Shown: positions 8,056 to 16,004 of the stretch, piece by piece
Layout of the letters: each line of letters starts with the position of its first letter
How positions within the stretch are numbered: position 1 is the stretch's first letter
From: Segatella copri
GTDB taxonomy: Bacteria > Bacteroidota > Bacteroidia > Bacteroidales > Bacteroidaceae
Direction: 5' to 3'
DNA: 64,000 bases
NCBI RefSeq assembly: GCF_002224675.1
Contig: NZ_NMPZ01000008.1
Location: 90,242 to 154,241 of the forward strand
Notes under the pieces: model-generated
What the model saw: the letters and a program-made list of their open reading frames with translations, nothing else
Database searches by the model: none
What the model was told of the DNA's origin: nothing
Position numbers and translations under genes: made by a program

Positions 8056-8643
8056 TTACTTTGTAATGGTGGTCTTTGCCAAGAACAGGCCGGTGACTGA
8101 TTTTGCGCCAAGTTCTGCAAGCATTAGACTTGTCTTGGTGAAGTTGGCTCCCGTGGTGATGATGTCACCTATCAGGATGATGTCTTTTCCCTCGATTTGC
8201 TCCTTGTTGAAGAGGAAGTCCTCTGCTGGATCTGTCTTTCCGGTAGCCATGAGTTCTGTTGCTCGCTTTGGCAGGATGGTGTGGTAGTCACTTGGTATGC
8301 CTGTTTCTGTCTCGATGGCAGTTGCCAGTTGTGAGTAGCGGAGGGCTGTCTTGTCTGCTGTGATGGCCGGCATGAAGCATACGCTCAGGTTAGTGTCCTT
8401 GAGTTCGTCCTTGAGCTGCTTGATTGCGTCGGTGAACTGATTCTTCAGCTCCTGTGAGCATTTGCCGTTCTTGAAGTCATGGACAATCTTGCGGTTTCTC
8501 TCTTCCTCTTCCGTTGCTGGCAATCTCATTGGGAGATACTCCATGAGGTTTACGTACTCCAGGTTATTGATTGCCTGTACTGTTGATGATGCATCCTCTC
8601 TCATAGGGATGATGTTCTTGTTTGATTTTAAGTTTGTTTTCAT
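8056..8643 (-). CDS. ComF-like phosphoribosyltransferase with altered PRPP loop (PRTase B)
   Basis: 195 aa, with a ~28-residue N-terminal extension, then the shared YLPMR...DFKNGKC block and the PAITADKTALRYSQLA stretch. The PRPP loop reads ILIGDIITTG: the first of the two acidic residues that normally contact PRPP through magnesium and the ribose is glycine. Catalysis may therefore be weak or lost, suggesting a regulatory or structural paralogue. It lies 31 nt upstream of PRTase A and 40 nt downstream of the AlbA_2-like gene in one operon. Confidence 0.8.
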   Translation of the reverse strand: MKTNLKSNKNIIPMREDASSTVQAINNLEYVNLMEYLPMRLPATEEEERNRKIVHDFKNGKCSQELKNQFTDAIKQLKDELKDTNLSVCFMPAITADKTALRYSQLATAIETETGIPSDYHTILPKRATELMATGKTDPAEDFLFNKEQIEGKDIILIGDIITTGANFTKTSLMLAELGAKSVTGLFLAKTTITK

Positions 8644-8683
8644 TTTGTTAAAAACTTTATTTTGTTAATATTCATTTAACCGC

Positions 8684-9625
8684 TTATGCGGCGATTTTGC
8701 TTAATTTCTTGATCATGTTTACCAGATCTGCTCCTTCTGCAACCATTTTGGCAGAGTCGCATCGGTATGGTAATCTTCCACCTTTGCAGATGACTGGGTC
8801 TCCCTGATAGTTGATTTCTATGACGAGCAGCAAGTTACCATTGTAGCTGTACCAGTTGTACTTGAGTGATGACATCAGCAGGGGATTGTCATAGGTGTAG
8901 GACTTGATGAATGGAACCAGTACGGTGTTTTGGAACTGGTCCAGGGTAGCAATCTGAGGATAGAACGTAGCGATCTCATCCTGGAGCTTGCAGGTCTTGT
9001 TGGTCTTGCTGTTGATTCCCACCACGAGTTGGCATGTCTGCTGATAGCTGCAGTTACACATGGCAGCAATGGACTCCACGGTTTCTCTGATTTGTGGTTT
9101 ATCGTCTTTGGACTTTTTTGCCAAGTCGAACAGGCTACCCTTCTTCTCCAATGTTGCATTCTCTTCCAAGTCCAATGGAAATTCCACCATGCAAGCGAGC
9201 TTCTCTTGTTTCTGTTCCTCTGTCAGCTCCATAGACATCAGGGTATTGAGTGCCTCCATTCTCGTTGTCTCAGGGAGGGTTGTCATCAGGGTATTGAACA
9301 TACTCACCATCTCCTGGAAGCTGATGTCTTGCTTAAAGGGTTTTGCATCCTTGAGCAGGTAGGAACCATCTGTGTAGCTTCTTGTTTCCTGTCTCGTGGT
9401 TCCGTAGGTGTCACGGTCAGGATAGAAGATTCTCTCATCCTTCTTTGCCAAGGTGATCTGTGCTCCAATTTTCAGGTGATCTCCATCCATTACTGATGGA
9501 GGAAATACTGAGAGTTTGTGCATGATCTCGAATGGCATGTGAATGGTTTTGTTGTCAACTGTAATTGAATACTTGTTGTCGATGTAATTGGTAACGATAC
9601 CAATATGTTTTGTATAATTGTTCAT
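8684..9625 (-). CDS. Schlafen/AlbA_2-like protein (paralogue 1)
   Basis: 313 aa. An N-terminal small domain (residues 1-60: IGIVTNYIDNKYSITVDN...HMPFEIMHKL) and a helical middle are followed by a C-terminal part that resembles the AlbA_2 domain of Schlafen-like proteins: VESIAAMC...CQLVVGINSKTNK near residue 185 and a closing ICKGGRLPYRCDSAKM near 285, like the family's closing strand ending in RxGS. This is a weak, by-eye match. A close paralogue lies at 22638-23582, also behind a palindrome promoter. AlbA_2 proteins bind nucleic acid and some cleave RNA. Here it sits between PRTases C and B in one operon. Confidence 0.6.
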   Translation of the reverse strand: MNNYTKHIGIVTNYIDNKYSITVDNKTIHMPFEIMHKLSVFPPSVMDGDHLKIGAQITLAKKDERIFYPDRDTYGTTRQETRSYTDGSYLLKDAKPFKQDISFQEMVSMFNTLMTTLPETTRMEALNTLMSMELTEEQKQEKLACMVEFPLDLEENATLEKKGSLFDLAKKSKDDKPQIRETVESIAAMCNCSYQQTCQLVVGINSKTNKTCKLQDEIATFYPQIATLDQFQNTVLVPFIKSYTYDNPLLMSSLKYNWYSYNGNLLLVIEINYQGDPVICKGGRLPYRCDSAKMVAEGADLVNMIKKLSKIAA

Positions 9626-9723
9626 AATTTTAAATGTTTGTTTCTTTATTTACTTAATTGATATTGTTGTCTTATTCCCATGTGGGAGATGCTGCTGGGT
9701 GTTCTGCCCTTTCCTTTGGTGGG

Positions 9724-10260
9724 TCAGGCTGAATGTCTGACCCAGTCTGGATTGACTGTTTTGGCGAGGAAGAGACCTCTTACCATGTTGGCACCATTTC
9801 TGGTGAGCTTGTTGGTTGTTTGCATGAATGTCATGCCTCTTGTGATGACGTCATCTATGAGGATGATGTTTTTGCCGGCAACGTCGCTTGTCTTGATGTT
9901 GAAGTTCTCTGCCGGGTTTGTCTTCTTGCCTGTGATGTGGCCTGATTCCTGGTCCTGGATTGGCAGGATGGTGTGGTAGTCGCAGGCAATTCCTGTTTCC
10001 TTCTCGATGAAGGCTGCGAGCTTTTGGTAGCGGCAAGCTGTCTTGTGGTGGGTGGATGCTGGTATGAAGCATACTCTCCAGTTGTTGCCACCCAGTTCTT
10101 TTTTGATTTCCTTGATGTGTTCTACGATTGCGTTCATCAAGCTAAGGCTGCAGTAGCCGTTTTTGAAGTCGTAGATGACTTGTCTGTCACTCTCTTGCTT
10201 CCTTGTTGCGGAGTATCTCTTTGGGAGGTATTCCATGATGTAATTATATGTATAGCTCAT
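9724..10260 (-). CDS. ComF-like phosphoribosyltransferase (PRTase C), first gene of the operon
   Basis: 178 aa, the most compact paralogue: YLPKRYSATRKQESDRQ and YDFKNGYC at the N-terminus, CFIPASTHHKTACRYQKLAA in the centre and an intact PRPP loop IILIDDVITRGMTF near residue 135. It begins the operon PRTase C - AlbA_2-like - PRTase B - PRTase A - DprA - HAD (10260 down to 5729, all minus strand, gaps 98, 40, 31, 127 and 3 nt). Two palindrome promoters in tandem lie 48 and 185 nt upstream. Product family is firm; substrate unknown. Confidence 0.83.
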   Translation of the reverse strand: MSYTYNYIMEYLPKRYSATRKQESDRQVIYDFKNGYCSLSLMNAIVEHIKEIKKELGGNNWRVCFIPASTHHKTACRYQKLAAFIEKETGIACDYHTILPIQDQESGHITGKKTNPAENFNIKTSDVAGKNIILIDDVITRGMTFMQTTNKLTRNGANMVRGLFLAKTVNPDWVRHSA

Positions 10261-10307
10261 GTCATTTGATATTAATGGGTTAAACTTCTTGTTCTTGTTT
10301 TCGTTTG

Positions 10308-10342
10308 CAAAAGTACTGTGGGTTTTTGAAATGATATTTCAC
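10308..10342 (-). promoter_or_regulatory. Palindrome promoter cassette, site 2 (PRTase/DprA operon, proximal)
   Basis: Minus-strand -7 box TACTTTTG (10308-10315), 10 nt, then TTGAAAT-GAT-ATTTCAC (10326-10342), one mismatch from a perfect palindrome. It lies 48 nt before the start of PRTase C. Confidence 0.72.
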
Positions 10343-10444
10343 TCACTCATTTTTCCCGTTTTGCCTTCTATTATTGCTATTTAATGTTTGTATTCAATAA
10401 TGTCGCTAACTACTTAACCATAGCGGCTTTGGTTTTTCTGGGTG

Positions 10445-10479
10445 CAAAGGTAGGGGGGTATAGTGAAATTATATTTCAC
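10445..10479 (-). promoter_or_regulatory. Palindrome promoter cassette, site 3 (PRTase/DprA operon, distal)
   Basis: Minus-strand -7 box TACCTTTG (10445-10452), 10 nt, then GTGAAAT-TAT-ATTTCAC (10463-10479), a perfect palindrome. The leader after it (10396-10444) is nearly identical to the leader after site 5 and similar to that after site 4, with a small CGCTA/TAGCG stem. Bases 10480-10800 hold no supported gene. Confidence 0.75.
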
Positions 10480-10824
10480 TGGCTCATTTTTCCCATTTTT
10501 TGTTATTTAGGCATACTTCTATACCTTATTATATATAGAACTCATGCATTTTCCTTCATTTCTTGAGCTTTTAGCTGTTTGTTGTTGAGTAGCCTGGAGG
10601 GCAGGAATCTTAGGAGGTGCGGGGTGATATAGAGAAAGCTTTCTTCGTGGTTTGGTGTTTCTTTTTTCTCTCTTCTCTTATTTTCCTCGGTACAGCAGGG
10701 TAATTCATCATGGGTTCTTCTTAGTGATACGTTTTTGTGGAGTGCTGAAATAGGCTTCTTTATGATGCAATCATCTTGTTTTTATGTTTTTTGGGGGTGT
10801 ATTGGTATAAAATCTAACGTAAAG

Positions 10825-10855
10825 TTGGCTCTTTCTGATATTTTTTGTACTTTTG
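10825..10855 (+). promoter_or_regulatory. Promoter of the small membrane protein / 654-aa operon
   Basis: TTGG at 10825-10828, about 20 nt, and TACTTTTG at 10848-10855, giving a leader of about 20 nt before the ATG at 10883. Confidence 0.6.
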
Positions 10856-10882
10856 TCTCATCGTATTAAAGTACTTAAATGT

Positions 10883-11206
10883 ATGAAGATGAACTGGTAT
10901 TTTTTTAAAGAAGGATTGAACAAGAGAACTGTTCAGGCTATCCTTTTGATTTGTGTGGGTACTGCTGTGGCATCTGCACAGGTTTACTGGTTCTTTTACT
11001 TTTGCTTTTCTCTTCTTTGGGTGTTGGCTTTTTATGTGACTGATAGGGTTGGTATTTGTATCACAGATGTGAACGAAATGCTTCTGATGACTATAAATTC
11101 TGAGCATGATAAGAAGGAGAAGGCGCTTTATATGACTACTTTTGCAATTAACAATGAGTATTTCCTGGACGATTACTATGCCAAGGAGAAAAACATAAAA
11201 AAATAA
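10883..11206 (+). CDS. Small membrane protein (107 aa)
   Basis: Not recognised. The start at 10883 (MKMNWYFFKEG) is preferred because an upstream in-frame ATG at 10853 overlaps the -7 box. A hydrophobic segment of roughly 40 residues (AILLICVGTAVASAQVYWFF and onward) forms one or two membrane passes; the C-terminal 50 residues are charged and likely cytoplasmic. It ends 2 nt before the 654-aa gene and is probably co-transcribed, so it could tether or signal to that protein. No function can be assigned. Confidence 0.65.
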   Translation: MKMNWYFFKEGLNKRTVQAILLICVGTAVASAQVYWFFYFCFSLLWVLAFYVTDRVGICITDVNEMLLMTINSEHDKKEKALYMTTFAINNEYFLDDYYAKEKNIKK

Positions 11207-11208
11207 CT

Positions 11209-13173
11209 ATGTATAATTTTAATACATCAATACATCGATTGTTACATGACAAGCTGATATCATCATTTACTCACCATAAGCTTGAAGCTCTTTCTTTATT
11301 TACTGTTGGAGACATTAAGGCTATGGGAATGGAAAAGTTGTCTGCAATGCCAAGGATAGGAAAGAAGATTGTCTATGATGTGAAGCATGTCTTTGCTGCT
11401 ATTGAATCTCAAGATCCCCTCTTGGAGGTAAAGCGATATTGTAGTGATGAGGTCATACAGAAGATGGATATCTGTTATGCGCATTTATGTGAGAATGTCG
11501 AAGATGGCAAGGAATTTCAGGCAATATTCCCGTCCTCGTTAGAAATACTGAAGCTTATTTGTATAAATGAATCTAATTTGATGGAGATGGTGAATAATTA
11601 TCCTCAGGCTGCTTCATGCTTATATATCTATTTGGTTTGTTTGAAATCTTTGATTCTGGATGATCGCAATGACTTTTATTATTCGGTCAAAGATAGTGCT
11701 ATGCAGTATCGTTATCAAGTGGGTAGTAAGGTCTTAGGGATGATATTTTATTCCCATCTTTCTAATAAGAGCAGGCTCTTGTTGGAATCGCATTATGCTG
11801 TCATGGAAAAGTTCTTTGGTACCAGTGCCTTTATCCCGTTTCATCCTTTCATAGAGGATAGGTTGACGTATGAATTAGGTTTATCAGAAATATACTCTAC
11901 TCGGAGCCTAGACAAAGAGTTCTGTTATGATATAGAATTTAAGCTTAATCATCCCTTGAATTCTTATTACTCTTTTTCTTTGCTTACACATTTCGTAGAT
12001 GCATATACATCTTTGGACTTTGAACATTCAGGTCAATGTACTATTGGATTGTTTCCTTTCATGTCGGATAAAAGCGTATCCTTTGTTACAGATTTTCATC
12101 AGGTAAATGGTTATTATCCGATGTTCACTCTTTTTTCGGATTATCTGCAGTTTGGAATGTGGAATGAAGGAAGGAAAGTTTCCTTAGAATATAGAGGAAT
12201 CGGTAGAAAAAGAAAAACTTCTCAGGAGTTGAGGGAAGAATATCATATAACGCCGTATATACTTAAAAATTATCTTTCCCACCCAATGGTGAAGAGTACT
12301 GACCCAATTATACTGGATGAACATTGGAAATGTTATGACTTTTTGTATGAAATGCCGTTCATAGGATTCTTTTCGCCAATTTGCAGAAGTATCTTGGAAA
12401 AGGAGCGTTTGCAGACGGATGCCATTGGGTTGATGGAACTTATATTTTTGAGGAACCCTGGCTATCCTTCAAACAAGCAGTTTAGAAAGTTCGAATCTAA
12501 AAACAGATTCATATTGGTGAATGCAAGTCTTTTTGATACTGATGAAATAGCTAAGCTAGTTACTAAAATGAAAGAACTGCTGGCTATCAATCGTTTCACA
12601 GATGAACATTATCAGGCAAGTATGTTTTTAAAGGAGCTGGATGTTCAGAAATTAGGTGGTAAAGAGCATTTTCTATCTTTCTTTACTTATCTGATGTTGG
12701 AGACCTTTGGTTTGGAAGTGGATGATGAAGGTGGCTTCGTGGCTGAGAGAAACAAAGTTTCCGTTACTTCTGAGCTGTTGGAGATTTTGAAAGAAAGAGG
12801 CAAACCTATGAGAGCGGAGGAAATGAGAGACATTTTTCATAGAAGGTGTCCTGCTTATCGTCATCTTACCGTTAATACCATCCGCGTTTATTTGAATAAA
12901 ATGGAGGGGGTAAAATCCGTTGGACTGTCAGGCTACTATGGGTTGGCGTCTTGGGAGCATATCTATTGGGGAACGATGGTAGACAAGATTTATGAGGTAT
13001 TGTCTCTTGCTGGCAAACCATTGCCGCTTAGCGACATTTATCAGCAAGTAAAGGTGTTTTTCCCGAATTCGACGAAATCGTCCATGGAAGGCAGCATGAG
13101 ACTGGATGCAAGGCATCGGTTTAAATATGACGTGGAGAGGCATGCGTATGTTTTGGTGGATCATGCCCTCTAA
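11209..13173 (+). CDS. Large putative DNA-binding protein with RpoA-CTD-like N-terminus and winged-helix C-terminus
   Basis: 654 aa. The first ~65 residues (LEALSLFTVGDIKAMGMEKL then SAMPRIGKKIVYDVKHVF) look like the helix-hairpin-helix fold of the RNA polymerase alpha C-terminal domain. Residues ~520-590 resemble a HARE-HTH-type winged helix (ILKERGKPMRAEEMRDIFHR with VNTIRVYLNKMEGVKSVG), and a second similar unit may follow at ~600-650 (VDKIYEVLSLAGKPLPLSD). The middle 400 residues are unrecognised. The architecture suggests a transcription or nucleoid factor, and it is one candidate for the protein that reads the palindrome cassettes; that link is inference only. Followed by a hairpin. Confidence 0.65.
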   Translation: MYNFNTSIHRLLHDKLISSFTHHKLEALSLFTVGDIKAMGMEKLSAMPRIGKKIVYDVKHVFAAIESQDPLLEVKRYCSDEVIQKMDICYAHLCENVEDGKEFQAIFPSSLEILKLICINESNLMEMVNNYPQAASCLYIYLVCLKSLILDDRNDFYYSVKDSAMQYRYQVGSKVLGMIFYSHLSNKSRLLLESHYAVMEKFFGTSAFIPFHPFIEDRLTYELGLSEIYSTRSLDKEFCYDIEFKLNHPLNSYYSFSLLTHFVDAYTSLDFEHSGQCTIGLFPFMSDKSVSFVTDFHQVNGYYPMFTLFSDYLQFGMWNEGRKVSLEYRGIGRKRKTSQELREEYHITPYILKNYLSHPMVKSTDPIILDEHWKCYDFLYEMPFIGFFSPICRSILEKERLQTDAIGLMELIFLRNPGYPSNKQFRKFESKNRFILVNASLFDTDEIAKLVTKMKELLAINRFTDEHYQASMFLKELDVQKLGGKEHFLSFFTYLMLETFGLEVDDEGGFVAERNKVSVTSELLEILKERGKPMRAEEMRDIFHRRCPAYRHLTVNTIRVYLNKMEGVKSVGLSGYYGLASWEHIYWGTMVDKIYEVLSLAGKPLPLSDIYQQVKVFFPNSTKSSMEGSMRLDARHRFKYDVERHAYVLVDHAL

Positions 13174-13178
13174 CCATT

Positions 13179-13210
13179 ATATTCCTGCAATCAAATGGTT
13201 GCAGGAATAT
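13179..13210 (+). terminator. Hairpin after the 654-aa gene
   Basis: A perfect 12-bp stem ATATTCCTGCAA / TTGCAGGAATAT, 6 nt after the stop codon. No U-run follows, so termination is likely but unproven. Confidence 0.55.
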
Positions 13211-13364
13211 GCTGGTTAGCTTCTGTATGGGTGATAAACTGCCTGCGACAGAATTACAAGTAAAAAGAGGGGGTAGTATGGTATTGATTTCCAGTACTAT
13301 CACATCAGTTCGTATTTTCATCCCATGTGGGATTAAAAAACTGCTGTATCTAAGACAAGAAGTG

Positions 13365-13946
13365 TCAATTTTCTTTATTTTGCATGCCAATTTGTTCACT
13401 TAACCATAGTTTGACAGTAAAAAAATCATTCAGTAGAGCACTTAGGTGTTCTTTCACGTTGGGCAAATTTTTGGGTAGTATACATTGGCGTTTGGAATGG
13501 AGAACAAATTTCTGTTCTTCTTCCTCTATGCAGTAAACAATGGTTGTTCCACTATAGTTGTTGATTGTGTTAATTGCCTTACGTACATTAGACATTTGTT
13601 CTAGATCATCCAATGGAACAATATACCACTTTGGATCCCAAATATTAATGAAGAAACTCTCGTTGGTGGCATCAATGATGAAATGTTCTCCATGATACTC
13701 AAAATATAAGCGGTTTTCGTCCTCTTCTTCAACAGATACCTCACAGTTTAACTGTTTCAGTAGCTCTATGCACAAATCCCTGGTGTGTGGAGGTTCTTCC
13801 TGCTTTTCTTCTTGCTGCATGTCTGCGGAATCCTCAGATTGCGTACAGCCGTCTGTCTCTTGTTCTGTAGCTTTTGCTTTTCTTCGAGAAAAGAAGTAGA
13901 TACAAGCTACAATCACAATCGTTGAAATAATAGTTTCCATATGCAT
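13365..13946 (-). CDS. Membrane-anchored protein with a possible YbjN-like domain
   Basis: 193 aa. An N-terminal membrane helix (IISTIVIVACIYFF, residues 5-19) is followed by a basic turn, a Glu/Gln-rich linker (residues ~28-60) and a soluble domain of ~130 residues. That domain starts LCIELLKQLNCEVSVEEEDE and continues with paired strands (NRLYFEYHGEHFIIDA), a layout like YbjN/type III chaperone-like folds; this is a weak impression. It appears to be single-gene, near the start of the macro/DUF1810 gene. Function unknown. Confidence 0.6.
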   Translation of the reverse strand: MHMETIISTIVIVACIYFFSRRKAKATEQETDGCTQSEDSADMQQEEKQEEPPHTRDLCIELLKQLNCEVSVEEEDENRLYFEYHGEHFIIDATNESFFINIWDPKWYIVPLDDLEQMSNVRKAINTINNYSGTTIVYCIEEEEQKFVLHSKRQCILPKNLPNVKEHLSALLNDFFTVKLWLSEQIGMQNKEN

Positions 13947-14000
13947 CGTTTCATTTATTGTTCTTTTCCAATAACTCTGCTATCTTTCTGAAAAATGGTT

Positions 14001-14864
14001 TTAAAAGAATGCATCCAATACTTCCTCAAACACATCATTCGGACTCACTCTATTGAAGAGATTCATAGAGGTGTTGAGCTTCATCACGTCAACTCCGCTT
14101 CCCATGATGTATTCGATGTCCTTACCCTTGTGGAGCAGGAGCGCCTTGCAGCATTCACGGAGTCTGTCACCCAGAATCTCATGTTCAATATAGGCTCTGG
14201 CTTCACCCTCGCCATCCAAACCATAGTAGTTTGCGTTGTAGCTATGACCAAGTCCTTTCTGCTGTGGGAAGATATACCATATCCAATGGCTTTGCTTTCG
14301 TCCTTCCTTCAGTTCTCTCAAAGCCTGGTTATAGGCAAACTCCTGAGCATCCAGGAAACGCAAGAGATCATAGTGTGGCTGCTGAACCTTTGGCCATCCG
14401 ATGATGTCCCAGAACTCAGAAGGAAGGCACACATTCTCAAGATCGTAGCATCTTTCAAACAGAGGAGCCATTTCTTCTGGAGAATATCCGGCGATACCGC
14501 AACCAATCAATGTCACAAAGAAAGTCTTGTCAGGATGATTCTTGGCAAACTCAATGAAATCATCCACATCCTTTTTCATGGCTTCCAAACCACTCATTGA
14601 ATCGATGGCGTAACTCATTCCCTGCAAACCATGTCCCTGACCTCTGATGGCACCGAACTTCTCCAGGGCAGTCTTTGCCGCACCACCATCATGATGTCCC
14701 ATGGCGTTGGAGCCGAATACAAAGATTTCACCGGCGGCAAGACGGCTGATGAGATGAGGGGTAACGCGAGTTTCTGGATTATTAGGCGACTTATCCAGTT
14801 TAGCAAGCTCTTCTGCTTCCACCACAGGAACCATCTTCTTCCATTCCTCCAGGAACTCTTTCAT
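14001..14864 (-). CDS. Fusion of a macro-like (A1S_2505-type) domain and DUF1810
   Basis: 287 aa with two domains. Residues ~35-150 carry EIFVFGSNAMGHHDGGAAKT and FFVTLIGCGIAGYSPEEMA, the glycine-rich signature of phage-associated A1S_2505-type proteins, which looks macro-domain-like. Residues ~165-285 match DUF1810: LRFLDAQEFAYNQALRELKE, then GRKQSHWIWYIFPQQKGLGH, then LGDRLRECCKALL and MKLNTSMNLF. Macro-type folds bind ADP-ribose or related nucleotides, and DUF1810 has been linked by gene neighbourhood to NAD/ADP-ribose metabolism; the actual reaction is unknown. A 60-aa gene lies 8 nt upstream and is probably co-transcribed. Confidence 0.75.
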   Translation of the reverse strand: MKEFLEEWKKMVPVVEAEELAKLDKSPNNPETRVTPHLISRLAAGEIFVFGSNAMGHHDGGAAKTALEKFGAIRGQGHGLQGMSYAIDSMSGLEAMKKDVDDFIEFAKNHPDKTFFVTLIGCGIAGYSPEEMAPLFERCYDLENVCLPSEFWDIIGWPKVQQPHYDLLRFLDAQEFAYNQALRELKEGRKQSHWIWYIFPQQKGLGHSYNANYYGLDGEGEARAYIEHEILGDRLRECCKALLLHKGKDIEYIMGSGVDVMKLNTSMNLFNRVSPNDVFEEVLDAFF

Positions 14865-14872
14865 GTCGTATT

Positions 14873-15055
14873 TTAAGTTCTGAAGTTCAGAAGGCTTATA
14901 TACGCCACGTATTCTGCCACCTTCTTTTTCACCGTTGCCTCGGTCTTGAACTTTGCCATTTCCTTTGGATTTAACTTAAAGGTAAACGACTTATAGGTCT
15001 TCTTACCGTTGACCATTTCAAACTTGATAACTGAAATCTTTACTTCCTTACTCAT
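14873..15055 (-). CDS. Small basic protein (60 aa)
   Basis: Not recognised. Lys-rich, with a beta-like N-terminus (KISVIKFEMVNGKKTYKSFT) and a helical end. It ends 8 nt before the macro/DUF1810 gene and is probably translated with it, so it may be a partner subunit; this is inferred from position only. Confidence 0.55.
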   Translation of the reverse strand: MSKEVKISVIKFEMVNGKKTYKSFTFKLNPKEMAKFKTEATVKKKVAEYVAYISLLNFRT

Positions 15056-15141
15056 TTTTATTATCTTTTAGTTATCTATTAATACCACTATCCCCTGAAA
15101 GGTAAACAGGGTAGACTATTCTCTCTTGTTTATGAACGACG

Positions 15142-15537
15142 TTACTTCTGAGAGTTAGAGACATAAATTCGTTTTGGATATTTACCAAGTACGAACAATG
15201 TAACCGGGCAAATCCAAACCTCCTTTGTGAATCCCTCTAAATTGGAAACCTTGTATGTAGCACCACCAAAGATTCTGTAGTATTGTCTGGTAAGACAGAT
15301 ATCTGTAGATTCTTTCTGTTCGTAAGATACACGTACTGTGACCAATCTAGACTTGAAAGTCTCCAACAGATGGTTAGCTCCTGCTACCATCTGCAAGTTA
15401 TGATGATGTCCAGCCCAAGGCATTTTAATATACCATAGGTTATCACTTTCTTTTTCGAAAGTAAGAACATACTGACGTGTGCTCAAAGACTTCACCATAG
15501 CCTTTACTAAAGTGGCAAACAATTTAAAATAGTTCAT
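15142..15537 (-). CDS. Hypothetical protein (131 aa)
   Basis: Not named with confidence. The core WYIKMPWAGHHHNLQMVAGA has the look of a small family of unknown function that is common in Bacteroidota (possibly DUF6717). Beta-rich, no signal peptide. Transcription probably starts from the promoter at 15711-15718 (minus-strand TAACTTTG), leaving a leader of about 170 nt. It is first in a possible three-gene unit with the 60-aa and macro/DUF1810 genes. Confidence 0.6.
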   Translation of the reverse strand: MNYFKLFATLVKAMVKSLSTRQYVLTFEKESDNLWYIKMPWAGHHHNLQMVAGANHLLETFKSRLVTVRVSYEQKESTDICLTRQYYRIFGGATYKVSNLEGFTKEVWICPVTLFVLGKYPKRIYVSNSQK

Positions 15538-15710
15538 TCTCTTATTCTTTGTTTTGTTTGTAATTAATCGATTATTAATTATTTATATTAAGAGTTGGTC
15601 AAGTCGTATAGGTTCTGTAACTTTGTAAATTACAGCATCTACAGTATATATGAATACTGTGCTTGATCTATATATGGACATCTTTAACGATGTAGTTGTT
15701 TATTCTGTTG

Positions 15711-15718
15711 CAAAGTTA
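15711..15718 (-). promoter_or_regulatory. -7 box upstream of the 131-aa gene
   Basis: Minus-strand TAACTTTG. It lacks the palindrome found at the seven cassette promoters. The surrounding 15538-16004 has no other supported feature. Confidence 0.45.
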
Positions 15719-16004
15719 ACAAAAAGTTTCGAGAAAATACTCTTTGAGGTGAAAATTTTATTCATGGTGATTCCAAGAAGATAAATTTCTCCCCAATAGA
15801 GTGGTTTTGCTCGTATGTAGAGCAGACCTATTGCAACGCATTCGGCTTGAAAAAGTCGAATGCATTGGTTAGCTCAAACTTTTTGTATCACTTGCCAAGA
15901 CCTTTTTGGTGAACTTGGAAGATGGCTATAGCCATAGATTCCAGTTACATCAGCAAAGCTGGCAAGACGATTCCATATATTTCTCTTTGTTCTTTTTCAA
16001 TGGC

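Noticed and set aside
13995..14600. 201-codon plus-strand frame
   Set aside because: It is the shadow of the macro/DUF1810 gene on the other strand, which has clear domain motifs.
15749..15765. GTGAAAATTTTATTCAT upstream of the 131-aa gene as an eighth palindrome
   Set aside because: It is not palindromic and lies 30 nt, not 10 nt, from the -7 box.
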